Below, piece after piece: positions 8,429 to 17,142 of a DNA stretch of 64,000 nucleotides. The notes below the pieces were generated by a model, which did no database searches, had not been told where the DNA came from, and worked only from the letters and a program-made list of their open reading frames with translations. Made by a program: the position numbers and the translations under genes. The DNA is taken from contig CAVERH010000001.1 in the NCBI GenBank assembly GCA_963618065.1, positions 1 through 64,000 of the forward strand. Direction: 5' to 3'. This stretch comes from Suilimivivens sp963618065 (GTDB taxonomy: Bacteria; Bacillota; Clostridia; Lachnospirales; Lachnospiraceae). Every line of letters starts with the position of its first letter. Position 1 is the stretch's first letter.

Positions 8429-9487
8429 CTACGATTCCCAATGCTCCAGCTCTTCGCGAAGTACTGCCAAAAGCTGATCCTCCGGAACCTTACGGATGAT
8501 TTCGCCCTTTTTAATCAGAAGTCCTTCATTAATACCGCCTGCTATGCCAAGGTCTGCTTCCTTCGCTTCTCCCGGTCCGTTTACGGCACAACCCATAACG
8601 GCTACCTTAATATCCAGGGGGAATTCTGCCACCATCGTTTCTACCTGGTTGGCAAGACCGATGAGGTCAATCTTCGTTCTTCCGCAGGTCGGACAGGAAA
8701 CGACTTCGATACCGCCTTTCCGAAGTCCCAGGGTTCTTAAGATAATCTTCGCTGACTTGATCTCTTCCACCGGATCTCCGGTAAGGGATACCCGGATCGT
8801 ATCTCCGATTCCCTGATGCAAAATGAGCCCCAGTCCAATCGCGGACTTAATGTTTCCGCTGGTGATCGTTCCCGCCTCGGTAATACCTACATGAAGCGGA
8901 TAATCCGTCTTCTGTGAAAGAATTTCATGTGCCTTGACACACATCAGCACATCCGAGGATTTAATACTGATGACCATATTTTCATAGCCTTCCGCTTCAA
9001 TCATATGTACCTTGTCAAGGGCACTCTCCACGATTCCCTCCGCGGTAACACCATGATATTTTTCCACAAGCTCACGCTCTAAGGAACCGGAATTTACACC
9101 AACACGGATCGGAATGTTGTGCTCCTTCGCAACCGCTACAACGGCACTTAGCTTCTCACGTCCTCCAATGTTTCCGGGATTGATCCGGATCTTATCTGCT
9201 CCGTTTTCAATCGCCGCAATCGCCATCCTGTAATCAAAATGAATATCTGCAACAAGCGGAATATGGATCTGCTTCCTGATCTCTTTGATTGCCTGCGCTG
9301 CCTCTATAGTCGGCACCGTGCAGCGGATGATTTCACAGCCTGCCCTCTCAAGGCGCAGGATCTGTGCCACGGTAGCTTCCACATCCTCTGTTCTGGTATT
9401 GGTCATGGACTGGATCAGAATGGGATTCCCCCCTCCGATCACACGATCACCGATATGAATTACTCTTGTATGTTCACGATTAATCAT
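8429..9487 (-). CDS. ispG: 4-hydroxy-3-methylbut-2-enyl diphosphate synthase (flavodoxin)
   Basis: The penultimate enzyme of the MEP isoprenoid pathway; it reduces 2-C-methylerythritol 2,4-cyclodiphosphate to HMBPP with a 4Fe-4S cluster. The 352 residues match the short bacterial form without the plant insertion. The TIM-barrel part starts at INREHTRVIHIG. The C-terminal cluster domain has Cys265 and Cys268 (SCPTCGRT), Cys300 (VMGCAVNGPGEA) and the conserved Glu307. The earlier MEP enzyme dxr lies about 3.5 kb upstream in the same direction, but the kinase-phosphatase pair is between them. A TATAAT box in the 91-base gap upstream may provide a promoter. Confidence 0.96.
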   Translation of the reverse strand: MINREHTRVIHIGDRVIGGGNPILIQSMTNTRTEDVEATVAQILRLERAGCEIIRCTVPTIEAAQAIKEIRKQIHIPLVADIHFDYRMAIAAIENGADKIRINPGNIGGREKLSAVVAVAKEHNIPIRVGVNSGSLERELVEKYHGVTAEGIVESALDKVHMIEAEGYENMVISIKSSDVLMCVKAHEILSQKTDYPLHVGITEAGTITSGNIKSAIGLGLILHQGIGDTIRVSLTGDPVEEIKSAKIILRTLGLRKGGIEVVSCPTCGRTKIDLIGLANQVETMVAEFPLDIKVAVMGCAVNGPGEAKEADLGIAGGINEGLLIKKGEIIRKVPEDQLLAVLREELEHWES

Positions 9488-9542
9488 TTTGAATCCTCCT
9501 GAATCTTATATTTCAGCAGCCGCTTGTTTTTCTTTTGTGCTG

Positions 9543-9548
9543 ATTATA
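9543..9548 (-). promoter_or_regulatory. Candidate -10 box for ispG-polC
   Basis: TATAAT on the minus strand, 56 bases before the ispG ATG. The hexamer 17 bases upstream is TTTTTG, a weak -35 match, so only the -10 is convincing. Confidence 0.3.
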
Positions 9549-9578
9549 TCTTACCCCACATACAGCAAAAACGCAAAT

Positions 9579-10910
9579 TTAATCCTCTGCTTTAATGCGG
9601 ATGATGCGGCTTCCGAAAACCTCGCCGGCCTCATCGATGGCTATGATCTGCAGGGACATCTGCTGCCGCGGCATCCTTTCCATGGGGATTTCGAGCCGGA
9701 CCTTATCACCAACCGGAAGCACCGTTCCTTCCTTCACCAAAAGCAGTCGGTCATTTTCATCCTTCATATCCACCCAAAAAGTCTCTTTACCGGCGGCAAA
9801 ACCGTTGTATACCTCCGCCTGCTCCTGCAAGGTAAAGACCAGCCCTCCCAGCAGAAGTCCGAATCCCAGACTCCACAGACCGATTCCCTTTTTGGCGGTA
9901 AGCCATACCTCCTTTTCCTGCCGAATCAGGCTTCCCTTCCGTTTGCCAGGCCGGAACAACAGAAGATAAAGAAGCACTCCGACCATCAGACATAAAAGTG
10001 GCTTTCGCAAGAACGGATCCGGGAAACTGGAGCTTGGAATTCCCTTTAAGAGTGGCAGAGTCACAAGCAAAGCTCCCGCAAGAAAAGGAACTGCTGCCAC
10101 AAGACACCGGCAGAGATGTATCGCCTTCCACTTCCATGTTCCATTCGTGGTCTGGCAATCCTCCAATGCCCTTTGTACCTCCTGCATCGAGGCATAGCGG
10201 TCCTTCGGATGCTCCCTTACACATTTCTCAATCATCTGCTCATAAGAAACAGGGATCCTCCGGTCATACTGCCGCACCGGCCGCCTCTCATAGGGCGGCT
10301 TTAATGGATTGACTCCGGTTAAGAGTTCATGGGCAACTGCTCCAAAGCTGAAAATATCACATGTCACATCGGCCTGCATGCCATTCCACTGTTCCGGCGC
10401 ACTGTAACCGGGTGTTCCGATGCTCACCCGTTCCTCACTCTGATTATGACAGCGGAAAAAGGCACCACCCAGATCAATGAGCTTTAAATGTCCGTCCTCC
10501 TGAATGATGAGGTTTTCTGGCTTCAGATCCCGGTATACTACTGCCGGATGCTGTTCATGAAGATAAACAAAGATATCCAGCAGCTCCTTCATCCAGACAA
10601 TCGCCTGTATAAGCTCCGGCTTTCCAAACCGTTCCAGATACTCCTTTAATGTGACTCCCTCCACATATTCCATCACCAGAAAGCCATGCTCATCTTCCTC
10701 AAAATAATCATAAATGTCCGGCAGCCCCGGATGCTTCAGAGCCTTTAACAGCTCCATTTCCCTGCGGAGCTCCCGGATCTGTTCCATTTCCTTTATTGCA
10801 GCTAAACGGTTTAAATGCAGATCCCTTGCAAGCATCACACGCCCTGAAGCACCCTCTCCGATCTTCCGGATCTGCTCATACTGATTGTTCCAGATTTTTC
10901 TCATTGACAT
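9579..10910 (-). CDS. Membrane-linked Hanks-type Ser/Thr protein kinase without PASTA repeats
   Basis: A eukaryote-like protein kinase of 443 residues. Kinase motifs in order: Gly loop GEGASGRVML near 18-27, Lys near 40 (AAIKEM), catalytic loop YRDLKPEN near 125 (Tyr replaces the usual His of HRD), DLGG in place of DFG near 145, and the APE motif in GTPGYSAPEQW. Three hydrophobic stretches follow at about 270-290, 307-325 and 350-370, then a soluble tail. There are no PASTA domains, unlike PrkC/PknB. I start at 10910 (MSMRK) because GGGGAAGAG lies directly before it; an upstream extension would overlap the phosphatase gene. The PP2C gene ends 11 bases before, so the pair is translated from one message and probably antagonistic on shared substrates. 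Confidence 0.88.
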   Translation of the reverse strand: MSMRKIWNNQYEQIRKIGEGASGRVMLARDLHLNRLAAIKEMEQIRELRREMELLKALKHPGLPDIYDYFEEDEHGFLVMEYVEGVTLKEYLERFGKPELIQAIVWMKELLDIFVYLHEQHPAVVYRDLKPENLIIQEDGHLKLIDLGGAFFRCHNQSEERVSIGTPGYSAPEQWNGMQADVTCDIFSFGAVAHELLTGVNPLKPPYERRPVRQYDRRIPVSYEQMIEKCVREHPKDRYASMQEVQRALEDCQTTNGTWKWKAIHLCRCLVAAVPFLAGALLVTLPLLKGIPSSSFPDPFLRKPLLCLMVGVLLYLLLFRPGKRKGSLIRQEKEVWLTAKKGIGLWSLGFGLLLGGLVFTLQEQAEVYNGFAAGKETFWVDMKDENDRLLLVKEGTVLPVGDKVRLEIPMERMPRQQMSLQIIAIDEAGEVFGSRIIRIKAED

Positions 10911-10921
10911 CTCTTCCCCTT

Positions 10922-11623
10922 TCAGCAGGTTCTGATATAGATTGCAGAAAGATTGTCCCTTTCGCCCTGCTTCTTCACATAGGCCGCATTTTCCTGAAGC
11001 CTTCTTTCGATCTGCTCCTCTTCTAAAATGGAAGACGGCTCGAACATCTCTCCCCAACGCTGCTTATGATAGAATCCATCCGTACACAGCAAAAATCCCT
11101 GTTTCTTCTTTACCCGGCCGGTTTGAAAGTCCGGCTTCTGGAAGGGAAAGCTTCCCATACATTTCAACAACCGGTGTCCTCCTCCGCTGTGATCTGTTGT
11201 CAGAAGCTCCATCCCTTTCTTACGGCAAAGATAAATCCGGCTGTCCCCGATATGACAGATTAAATACCGACGTCCCCAGATCAACAGCAGCGACATCGTC
11301 GTACCAAGCTGCTCTTCCTTCCCCTTCCCATACCGGCAAAATTCTTCATTGATGCTGTATAGGCATCTCATCAGGCTCTTTTCCAGGAAGGAGATTCTTC
11401 TCCCTTTTCCGATCAGCTCCACAATCTGCCGGTAAAAGCAGGCAACCATGCGCTCAATCATATAGCCGCTTGCCACTTCTCCCTTCCAAAGACCGCCAAT
11501 GCCGTCGCAGACAACCGCCATCAGTACCCTTCCTCTGCTTGTCATCACCTGTTGAATCGTAATCGAATCCTGATTACAAAGCTGCTGACCGCAGTCCCAA
11601 TATGCACCTGTTAAAAATTTCAT
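10922..11623 (-). CDS. PP2C family Ser/Thr protein phosphatase
   Basis: A metal-dependent phosphatase of 233 residues (244 if the ATG at 11656 is used). Metal and phosphate binding motifs are present: NQDSI, VVCDGIGG, IGDSRIYLC, LCTDGFYH and the final DNLSAIYI. It should dephosphorylate proteins in the cytoplasm, and its natural partner is the kinase encoded 11 bases downstream. I prefer the start MKFLTGAYWDCG because family members begin near this sequence and AGGAGG and AGGA lie upstream, although the spacing is not ideal; the upstream ATG has GGAAG too close to it. The gene stands after a 260 to 300 base gap behind rseP, so the pair may have its own promoter. Confidence 0.85.
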   Translation of the reverse strand: MKFLTGAYWDCGQQLCNQDSITIQQVMTSRGRVLMAVVCDGIGGLWKGEVASGYMIERMVACFYRQIVELIGKGRRISFLEKSLMRCLYSINEEFCRYGKGKEEQLGTTMSLLLIWGRRYLICHIGDSRIYLCRKKGMELLTTDHSGGGHRLLKCMGSFPFQKPDFQTGRVKKKQGFLLCTDGFYHKQRWGEMFEPSSILEEEQIERRLQENAAYVKKQGERDNLSAIYIRTC

Positions 11624-11778
11624 AAATCTCTGTTCCTGCCTCCTGTGTATCCTCATCTTCCTAATAATAGGAGCTCATTACCTGTATTCTTTTACGCATA
11701 AACCAATAATTTCTTGGGAGATCATAGCGAACTGCTAAAATGAACCCATGATTTCTTTCAGAATTGAAATGTAGTGCC

Positions 11779-11784
11779 ATTATA
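11779..11784 (-). promoter_or_regulatory. Candidate -10 box for the PP2C-kinase pair
   Basis: TATAAT on the minus strand in the gap between rseP and the phosphatase gene. I see no good -35 at 16 to 18 bases upstream, so this is tentative. Confidence 0.25.
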
Positions 11785-11792
11785 ATCGACAA

Positions 11793-11858
11793 ATGAAAAA
11801 GAATCCATTGTACAAAATTACCAAAAGTGAATCTTTGGCAGTTCTATACAATGAATTC
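11793..11858 (-). terminator. Long imperfect hairpin, probable terminator after rseP
   Basis: On the minus strand GAATTCATTGTA pairs with TACAATGGATTC (one bulge), followed after an internal loop by an inner stem CCAAAG/CTTTGG, and the outer stem is followed by TTTTTC. It lies about 60 bases past the rseP stop. The symmetry is good, but the stem is AT-rich and the internal loop is large, so it may also be another structured RNA element. Confidence 0.45.
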
Positions 11859-11919
11859 CCTGTATTTTTGTGGATGATTTTGTAACATGCAGTGCCACAG
11901 CTGCATCACATCTCTGCAT

Positions 11920-12975
11920 TTATGCAAAAAACTTGGAAATATCGTTAAACATCACAACAACCGTCAGGATTACCAGTATCGCCATACCTGCCAGATGTAC
12001 AATTCCTTCCTTCTCCGGCGGAATTGGTTTCCCGCGAACTGCCTCAACCAGCAAAAAGACAAGGCGTCCTCCATCCAGTGCCGGAATGGGAAGCAGATTC
12101 ATTATGCCCAGATTTACGGCAAGAAGCAGTGCAAGCTCAACCATGGACAGAATCACTGTAGAAGCTCCATATACCTTTGCTTCTGTGTACGTGTCATCTA
12201 CCACCTTCACAATTCCCACAGGACCCGTCAGCTCATTGATAGAGAGCTGTCCGGTAACCAGCATGCCAAGGCTCTTAAATGTCATCTCTGCTTCAAAATT
12301 CATCATATAAAAGGCATATTGGAAATTCTGCAGGGCATTGCACTTCAGATATTCTCCGGTGGAAATCCCCATCAGATAACGGTTCGCCTCTTCACTAAAT
12401 GTCGGTGTAACTGTCACCGTATGCTGCTCACCGTCACGTTCATACACGATTTCGAAGGGTTCCCCCTTCACATTGAGCTGGGAATTCAAAAGCACCTGCT
12501 GATAGAGATGAATCCTTTTCCCATTCATCTTTACAATCCGGTCTCCCACCTCAAGCCCTGCTGCTTCGGCATTGCTCCCTTCCTGAACAGTCGTAACTGT
12601 TGGAAGCAGAACCCCGGTATTAGAAACCAGAATCAGTGCCAGAAGGTACGCTAACAGGAAATTAAATACTGGGCCTGCCAGAATAGTCGCAAACCGCGCC
12701 CATACGGGAGCTGACGGAAATGCCCCCTCGGACACCTCCCCTTCCTTCTTATCCAGTCCATCATCGCCCTCGAAAACACATGCACCTCCAAGCGGCAGTA
12801 ACTTAATGGAATATTTCGTATCTCCTTTTGTAAAGGATACTAAGCTCGGCCCCACTCCCACAAAGAATTCCACGACATGAATTCCATTGCTTTTGGCTAC
12901 AATAAAATGACCAAATTCATGTGAAACAACAATCACACAGAAAATAATGATAAACAAAATAATTGAAACAATCAA
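11920..12975 (-). CDS. rseP: RIP zinc metalloprotease RseP/RasP
   Basis: A site-2-type intramembrane zinc protease of 351 residues. The first transmembrane helix carries HEFGH with His19, Glu20 and His23. A PDZ domain lies around 115-190 (VQEGSNAEAAGLEVGDRIV). The third conserved motif, NLLPIPALDGGRL, gives the Asp ligand near residue 300. Family members cleave anti-sigma factors and cleared signal peptides inside the membrane. It follows dxr by 33 bases, as in most Firmicutes, and ends the isoprenoid and envelope gene block that begins at pyrH. Confidence 0.95.
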   Translation of the reverse strand: MIVSIILFIIIFCVIVVSHEFGHFIVAKSNGIHVVEFFVGVGPSLVSFTKGDTKYSIKLLPLGGACVFEGDDGLDKKEGEVSEGAFPSAPVWARFATILAGPVFNFLLAYLLALILVSNTGVLLPTVTTVQEGSNAEAAGLEVGDRIVKMNGKRIHLYQQVLLNSQLNVKGEPFEIVYERDGEQHTVTVTPTFSEEANRYLMGISTGEYLKCNALQNFQYAFYMMNFEAEMTFKSLGMLVTGQLSINELTGPVGIVKVVDDTYTEAKVYGASTVILSMVELALLLAVNLGIMNLLPIPALDGGRLVFLLVEAVRGKPIPPEKEGIVHLAGMAILVILTVVVMFNDISKFFA

Positions 12976-13008
12976 TGAAATTCCTCCAAATACTGATCCT
13001 ATCTTATT

Positions 13009-14154
13009 TTATGACAATTTCCCGGAAATATACGCATGCGCCTGTGCTTCAGCTTCCAGAATCTCATCCACCCCAGGATTGGCAATAACCTTATGCTGCT
13101 CCATCGATCCCTGAATCAGATCATAGATCGCAAGGAAGCGGATCTTTTTATCAAGAAACAGCCCGACTGCCTTTTCATTTGCCGCATTAAATACGGTCGG
13201 CATGCTGCCTCCTGCCGCAATGGCATCGTACGCAAGCTGCAGCCCCCGGAACGTCTTAACATCCGGCTCTTCAAAAGAAATACTCTTTAAGGCAAAGAAA
13301 TCTACCCGTTTTCCATCCATCGGCCTGCGATCCGGATAAAAGAGCGCATACTGGATTGGAAGCTTCATATCCGGCATACCAAGCTGTGCCATAATCCCGC
13401 CATCCACGTATTCTACCATGGAATGAATGATGCTCTGCGGATGAACCACAACCTGAATCTGCTCCGGCTCCACATCAAACAGCCATTTTGCCTCCATGAC
13501 CTCCAGACCTTTATTAACAAGGGTTGCAGAGTCCACGGTAATCTTCCGCCCCATCGACCAGTTCGGATGCTTTAACGCATCCTCCACCGTAATATCCTGT
13601 AATTCCTCCGTCTTCTTTCCACGGAACGGTCCACCGGATGCCGTCAGTAAGATCTTGCTGACCCGTTCACGGTTTTCCCCATGCATCGACTGAAAAATTG
13701 CACTGTGCTCGCTGTCTACCGGAAGAATGGATACGCCCTTTTCTCTGGCAAGCGGCATAATGATATGTCCTGCAGTTACCAGTGTTTCCTTATTTGCAAG
13801 TGCAATGGTCTTTCCGGCTTCGATGGCTGCAATCGTCGGACGGATTCCGATCATGCCGACAATCGCCGTAACTAAAACCTCCAGCTTCGGAAGCGTCGCC
13901 AGCTCTAACATCCCTTCCATTCCGGCCACTACCTTCGTATCGGTATCTGCAATCCGGCTCCTTAAATCTGCAGAAGCTTTCTCAGAGCCCATCACGGCAA
14001 GCATTGGATGAAATTCACGTACCTGCTGCTCCATCAGGCTTACATTGCTTCCCGCTGCCAGTGCAACGACCTGCAGATCAGGATTACTGCGTACAATCTC
14101 AAGTGTCTGGGTTCCTATGGAACCGGTAGACCCGAGAATACCTATTTTCTTCAT
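13009..14154 (-). CDS. dxr: 1-deoxy-D-xylulose 5-phosphate reductoisomerase
   Basis: The first committed enzyme of the MEP pathway; it rearranges and reduces DXP to methylerythritol phosphate with NADPH and a divalent metal. The 381 residues have the standard domain order: an NADPH-binding Rossmann fold opening with GILGSTGSIGTQTL, then ALANKETLVTAG, the metal and substrate region with PVDSEHSA and LTASGGPFRG, HPNWSMGRKITVDSATL, and the C-terminal helical domain. Neighbours are cdsA upstream (15-base gap) and rseP downstream. Confidence 0.97.
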   Translation of the reverse strand: MKKIGILGSTGSIGTQTLEIVRSNPDLQVVALAAGSNVSLMEQQVREFHPMLAVMGSEKASADLRSRIADTDTKVVAGMEGMLELATLPKLEVLVTAIVGMIGIRPTIAAIEAGKTIALANKETLVTAGHIIMPLAREKGVSILPVDSEHSAIFQSMHGENRERVSKILLTASGGPFRGKKTEELQDITVEDALKHPNWSMGRKITVDSATLVNKGLEVMEAKWLFDVEPEQIQVVVHPQSIIHSMVEYVDGGIMAQLGMPDMKLPIQYALFYPDRRPMDGKRVDFFALKSISFEEPDVKTFRGLQLAYDAIAAGGSMPTVFNAANEKAVGLFLDKKIRFLAIYDLIQGSMEQHKVIANPGVDEILEAEAQAHAYISGKLS

Positions 14155-14169
14155 TTCATGCCTCCTGTC

Positions 14170-14994
14170 CTATGCTCTGATTAAAAGCAGAGTAAGGAAA
14201 TAAATCATCGGTGCGGTAAAAATCACACTGTCAAACCGGTCCATGACACCGCCATGTCCGGGGATCAGCTTTCCGTAATCCTTGATCTCCTGATTCCGCT
14301 TAATAGCAGAAGCTGCCAGATCGCCCACCTGGGAGATCACTGCTCCGACTGCACTGATTACTACAAATACCCATGTAATATCCTGTTCCACAACTACGCT
14401 TTCCACAACGAAATAGCCATATAAGGCACCCACAATGGCGGAACCGAGGATTCCTCCGACCGCTCCTTCAATGGATTTCTTCGGACTCAATACCGGTGCC
14501 AGCTTGTGCTTACCGATACAGATTCCGGTAAGATACGCACAGGTATCACAGATCCAGGAGCTGATGAAAATCATCCACACTGTGTAGACGCCATAGGGAA
14601 GCGCTCTCACAAGATAAATAAAGGACAGCATCACCGGCGCATAAGCCACGCAGAAAAATGCACTCATAATCTGGTCGGAATGGTATTTCGGGAAAGAAAA
14701 TACATAAATGAACATAAATCCAATGAGGATAAGTACAACGGTCAGAAACAGGTAAATCCGATCCGGTACGAACACCATCACCAGATAATACGCAAGGATT
14801 CCTATGTAACCATTGATTTCGAGTGCCGAAAGCTTCTTTCCTTCCCCACTTAACTTACAGGCCTTCATCAGCTCCCGGTAAGCAACAAGAGCCAGGAATA
14901 ATAACGTTGCCGCCAGAAGGTATCCTCCACCCAGTATGGTTACCAGTGCGAGAATTACCAATACAACGGAACTGATCACTCTGGTTCGAAACAT
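14170..14994 (-). CDS. cdsA: Phosphatidate cytidylyltransferase
   Basis: An integral membrane enzyme that makes CDP-diacylglycerol from phosphatidic acid and CTP, the branch point of phospholipid synthesis. The 274 residues contain about eight hydrophobic segments, and the C-terminal signature is clear: SPKKSIEGAVGG, later QVGDLAASAIKRNQEIKDYG and LIPGHGGVMDRFDS. It starts two bases after the uppS stop, so the two are translationally linked. Confidence 0.95.
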   Translation of the reverse strand: MFRTRVISSVVLVILALVTILGGGYLLAATLLFLALVAYRELMKACKLSGEGKKLSALEINGYIGILAYYLVMVFVPDRIYLFLTVVLILIGFMFIYVFSFPKYHSDQIMSAFFCVAYAPVMLSFIYLVRALPYGVYTVWMIFISSWICDTCAYLTGICIGKHKLAPVLSPKKSIEGAVGGILGSAIVGALYGYFVVESVVVEQDITWVFVVISAVGAVISQVGDLAASAIKRNQEIKDYGKLIPGHGGVMDRFDSVIFTAPMIYFLTLLLIRA

Positions 14995-14996
14995 GC

Positions 14997-15722
14997 CTAC
15001 GCCTCCTTTACGAGCCCGAATCTGCGGTCTCTGTGATTGTATGCTTCCACTGCCTTAATGAGTTCTTCCTTTGAAAAATCAGGCCATGGTACTTCGGTAA
15101 AATAAAATTCCGTATAAGCAAGCTGCCACAACAGGAAATTGGAAATCCGCTGCTCATTGCAGGTACGGATCAGCAGATCCGGCTCCGGCAGTCCATGCGT
15201 ATCGAGCATTTCTCCAAAGACCTCCTGGGTAATGTCATCGATTTTAAGCTCTCCTGCCTGCACCTTTTCACAGGTCTTCTTTACGGCACGCACAATTTCA
15301 TCCCTGCCGCCATAGTTGAGTGCAATCTGAAAATGAAGTCCGTCATTGTCCTTCGTTGCCTCTTCCAGCTCTGCAATCCGGTTACGGATATCGTCATCAA
15401 GTCCGGTTTTATCTCCAATTACACGGACACACATCCGGTTCTTTTTCGCGGTTGTCAGGCAGGTCTTCATATAATTACGCAGAAGCTTCATCAGCGCTTC
15501 CACCTCATCCTTCGGACGATTCCAGTTTTCGGTACTGAATGCATACACCGTCAGATACTGGATTCCCATTTTGTAAGCTGCCTCACAGATGATTTCCACA
15601 TTCTTGGCTCCCTGCACATGGCCGTAATTACGGGGCATTCCCTTTTTCTTCGCCCAGCGTCCGTTTCCATCCAGTATGATCGCAACATGCTGCGGTATCT
15701 TCAAATCCTGTAAATCTGACAT
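14997..15722 (-). CDS. uppS: Undecaprenyl (di-trans,poly-cis) diphosphate synthase
   Basis: A cis-prenyltransferase that extends FPP with IPP to make the C55 lipid carrier for peptidoglycan and wall polymers. The 241 residues begin, after a short lead, with HVAIILDGNGRWAKKKG, which has the catalytic Asp and the diphosphate-binding Arg. Also present are LTVYAFSTENWNRP and the C-terminal RTCNEQRISNFLLWQLAYTE. It follows frr after 87 bases that hold a terminator-like hairpin, so its expression may be lower than that of frr. Confidence 0.96.
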   Translation of the reverse strand: MSDLQDLKIPQHVAIILDGNGRWAKKKGMPRNYGHVQGAKNVEIICEAAYKMGIQYLTVYAFSTENWNRPKDEVEALMKLLRNYMKTCLTTAKKNRMCVRVIGDKTGLDDDIRNRIAELEEATKDNDGLHFQIALNYGGRDEIVRAVKKTCEKVQAGELKIDDITQEVFGEMLDTHGLPEPDLLIRTCNEQRISNFLLWQLAYTEFYFTEVPWPDFSKEELIKAVEAYNHRDRRFGLVKEA

Positions 15723-15755
15723 ATCCTCACTCCTTATAAAATAAGCTGTGTAGTC

Positions 15756-15793
15756 AAAAAAGGGAGCGACACGATGAATCGCCTGCCCCCTTT
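15756..15793 (-). terminator. Terminator-like hairpin between frr and uppS
   Basis: On the minus strand AAAGGG...GCGA pairs with TCGC...CCCTTT, followed by a run of T (CTTTTTT). No clear new promoter follows before uppS, so it may be a partial terminator or attenuator rather than the end of the message. Confidence 0.5.
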
Positions 15794-15809
15794 ATTTTGA
15801 ACGGTTGTA

Positions 15810-16361
15810 CTAAACCGTTAAAATTTCCTTTGACTTCTCTTCCGTCATTGCATCCACTTCCTTGATGTACTTATCGGTAATCTTCTGGAGATTCTCTTCC
15901 AGCTCCTTGATCTCGTCCTCGGAAATTTCCGTTTTTGCAAGCTTCTTGAATGCATCGTTGCCATCACGGCGGATGTTGCGGACTGCAACCTTGCATTCTT
16001 CAGCTTTCCTTTTTATATCCTTAACCAGATCCTTACGACGCTCCTCGGTAAGCTCCGGGAATACCAGACGGATTACAACACCATCATTAGAGGGTGTAAT
16101 TCCAATATCAGAAGAAAGGATTGCTTTCTCGATATCCTTAATTAATGACTTCTCCCACGGAGCAATCTGAATCATTCTTGCTTCCGGAACCGTGATATTA
16201 CCAACCTGCTGGATCGGGGTCGGTGTTCCATAATAATCCACACGAAGCTTATCTAATACATGGGGATTGGCACGTCCTGCACGGATTCCCTGATAGTCTG
16301 CTGCCAAATGCTCCAGTGTCTTCTTCATCTTATCATCATATACCTGTATTCTCTCGTCCAT
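15810..16361 (-). CDS. frr: Ribosome recycling factor
   Basis: Works with EF-G to split the post-termination ribosome. The 183 residues are the usual length and include the diagnostic blocks RAGRANPHVLDKLRVDYYGTP (split across residues about 27-47), APWEKSLIKDIEKAI and NDGVVIRLVFPELTEERRKDL. It starts 11 bases after the pyrH stop; the pyrH-frr pair is conserved in most bacteria. Confidence 0.98.
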   Translation of the reverse strand: MDERIQVYDDKMKKTLEHLAADYQGIRAGRANPHVLDKLRVDYYGTPTPIQQVGNITVPEARMIQIAPWEKSLIKDIEKAILSSDIGITPSNDGVVIRLVFPELTEERRKDLVKDIKRKAEECKVAVRNIRRDGNDAFKKLAKTEISEDEIKELEENLQKITDKYIKEVDAMTEEKSKEILTV

Positions 16362-16372
16362 AATAGCCTCCC

Positions 16373-17068
16373 TTATACCAGAACCTTCGTTCCATTAAAT
16401 TTACCACTCATGGTATTTACAATGCTGTTTTCCTCATTTAAGCCGAATACCCACATCGGCATTTTATTGTCTCTTGCCAGAATGGATGCCGTCATATCGA
16501 CAACCTGCAGATTCTTCTCAATGACTTCATCGATTGTGACCTCATCATACTTCTTCGCATCCGGATTCTGCTTCGGGTCGCTGTCATAAACTCCGTCGAT
16601 GGATTTTGCAAGCAGGATCACCTCCGCATCCACTTCAATGGCACGAAGGACAACTCCGGTATCAGTTGAGAAGTACGGATGTCCCGTTCCACCTGCAAAG
16701 AAAACCACCATGCCATGCTCAAAATACTTGTTGGCTCTGTCCTTGGAGAACAGCTTCGTGAAGGAGCCGCACTCAAACGGTGTTAAAACGGCGGTCTTCA
16801 TACCAACGCTGCGGAAAATCTCTGATACATAAATACAATTCATTACCGTTGCCAGCATTCCAATCTGATCCGCCTTGGTACGGTCAATGTTCTCACTGGT
16901 TCTTCCGCGCCAGAAGTTACCGCCTCCTGTAACGATTCCAACCTGGATTCCCTGATCTGTCAGCTGCTTTACCTGTAAGGCAACTTCTCTTACGGTAGCT
17001 TCATCAAAGCCGGTCTTCTTGTCTCCGGCAAGCGCTTCTCCACTTAATTTCAATAAAATACGCTGCAT
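16373..17068 (-). CDS. pyrH: UMP kinase
   Basis: Phosphorylates UMP to UDP with ATP; it belongs to the amino acid kinase fold and is typically hexameric and allosteric. At 231 residues it opens LLKLSGEALAG, has VTGGGNFWRGR for nucleotide binding and FAGGTGHPYFSTDT in the active site. In most Firmicutes it follows tsf directly; here four unrelated genes (17143-22286) lie between. The 74-base gap upstream contains the 13-base motif shared with the MITE-like element. Confidence 0.97.
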   Translation of the reverse strand: MQRILLKLSGEALAGDKKTGFDEATVREVALQVKQLTDQGIQVGIVTGGGNFWRGRTSENIDRTKADQIGMLATVMNCIYVSEIFRSVGMKTAVLTPFECGSFTKLFSKDRANKYFEHGMVVFFAGGTGHPYFSTDTGVVLRAIEVDAEVILLAKSIDGVYDSDPKQNPDAKKYDEVTIDEVIEKNLQVVDMTASILARDNKMPMWVFGLNEENSIVNTMSGKFNGTKVLV

Positions 17069-17105
17069 ACCATGCCCTCGATTTCTATTTCTATATTTTT
17101 ATATT

Positions 17106-17118
17106 TGTAACTATTCAG
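17106..17118 (+). repeat. Solo copy of the TGTAACnnTTCAG end motif
   Basis: TGTAACTATTCAG, here between the bactofilin gene and pyrH. It is identical over 13 bases to the inverted end of the MITE-like element at 21409-21421, and the identity extends to 17 bases (17105-17121). Related copies are at 295-307 and, less closely, 11881-11896. Confidence 0.5.
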
Positions 17119-17142
17119 AACCCCATTCGTAAAACCGCTGTA

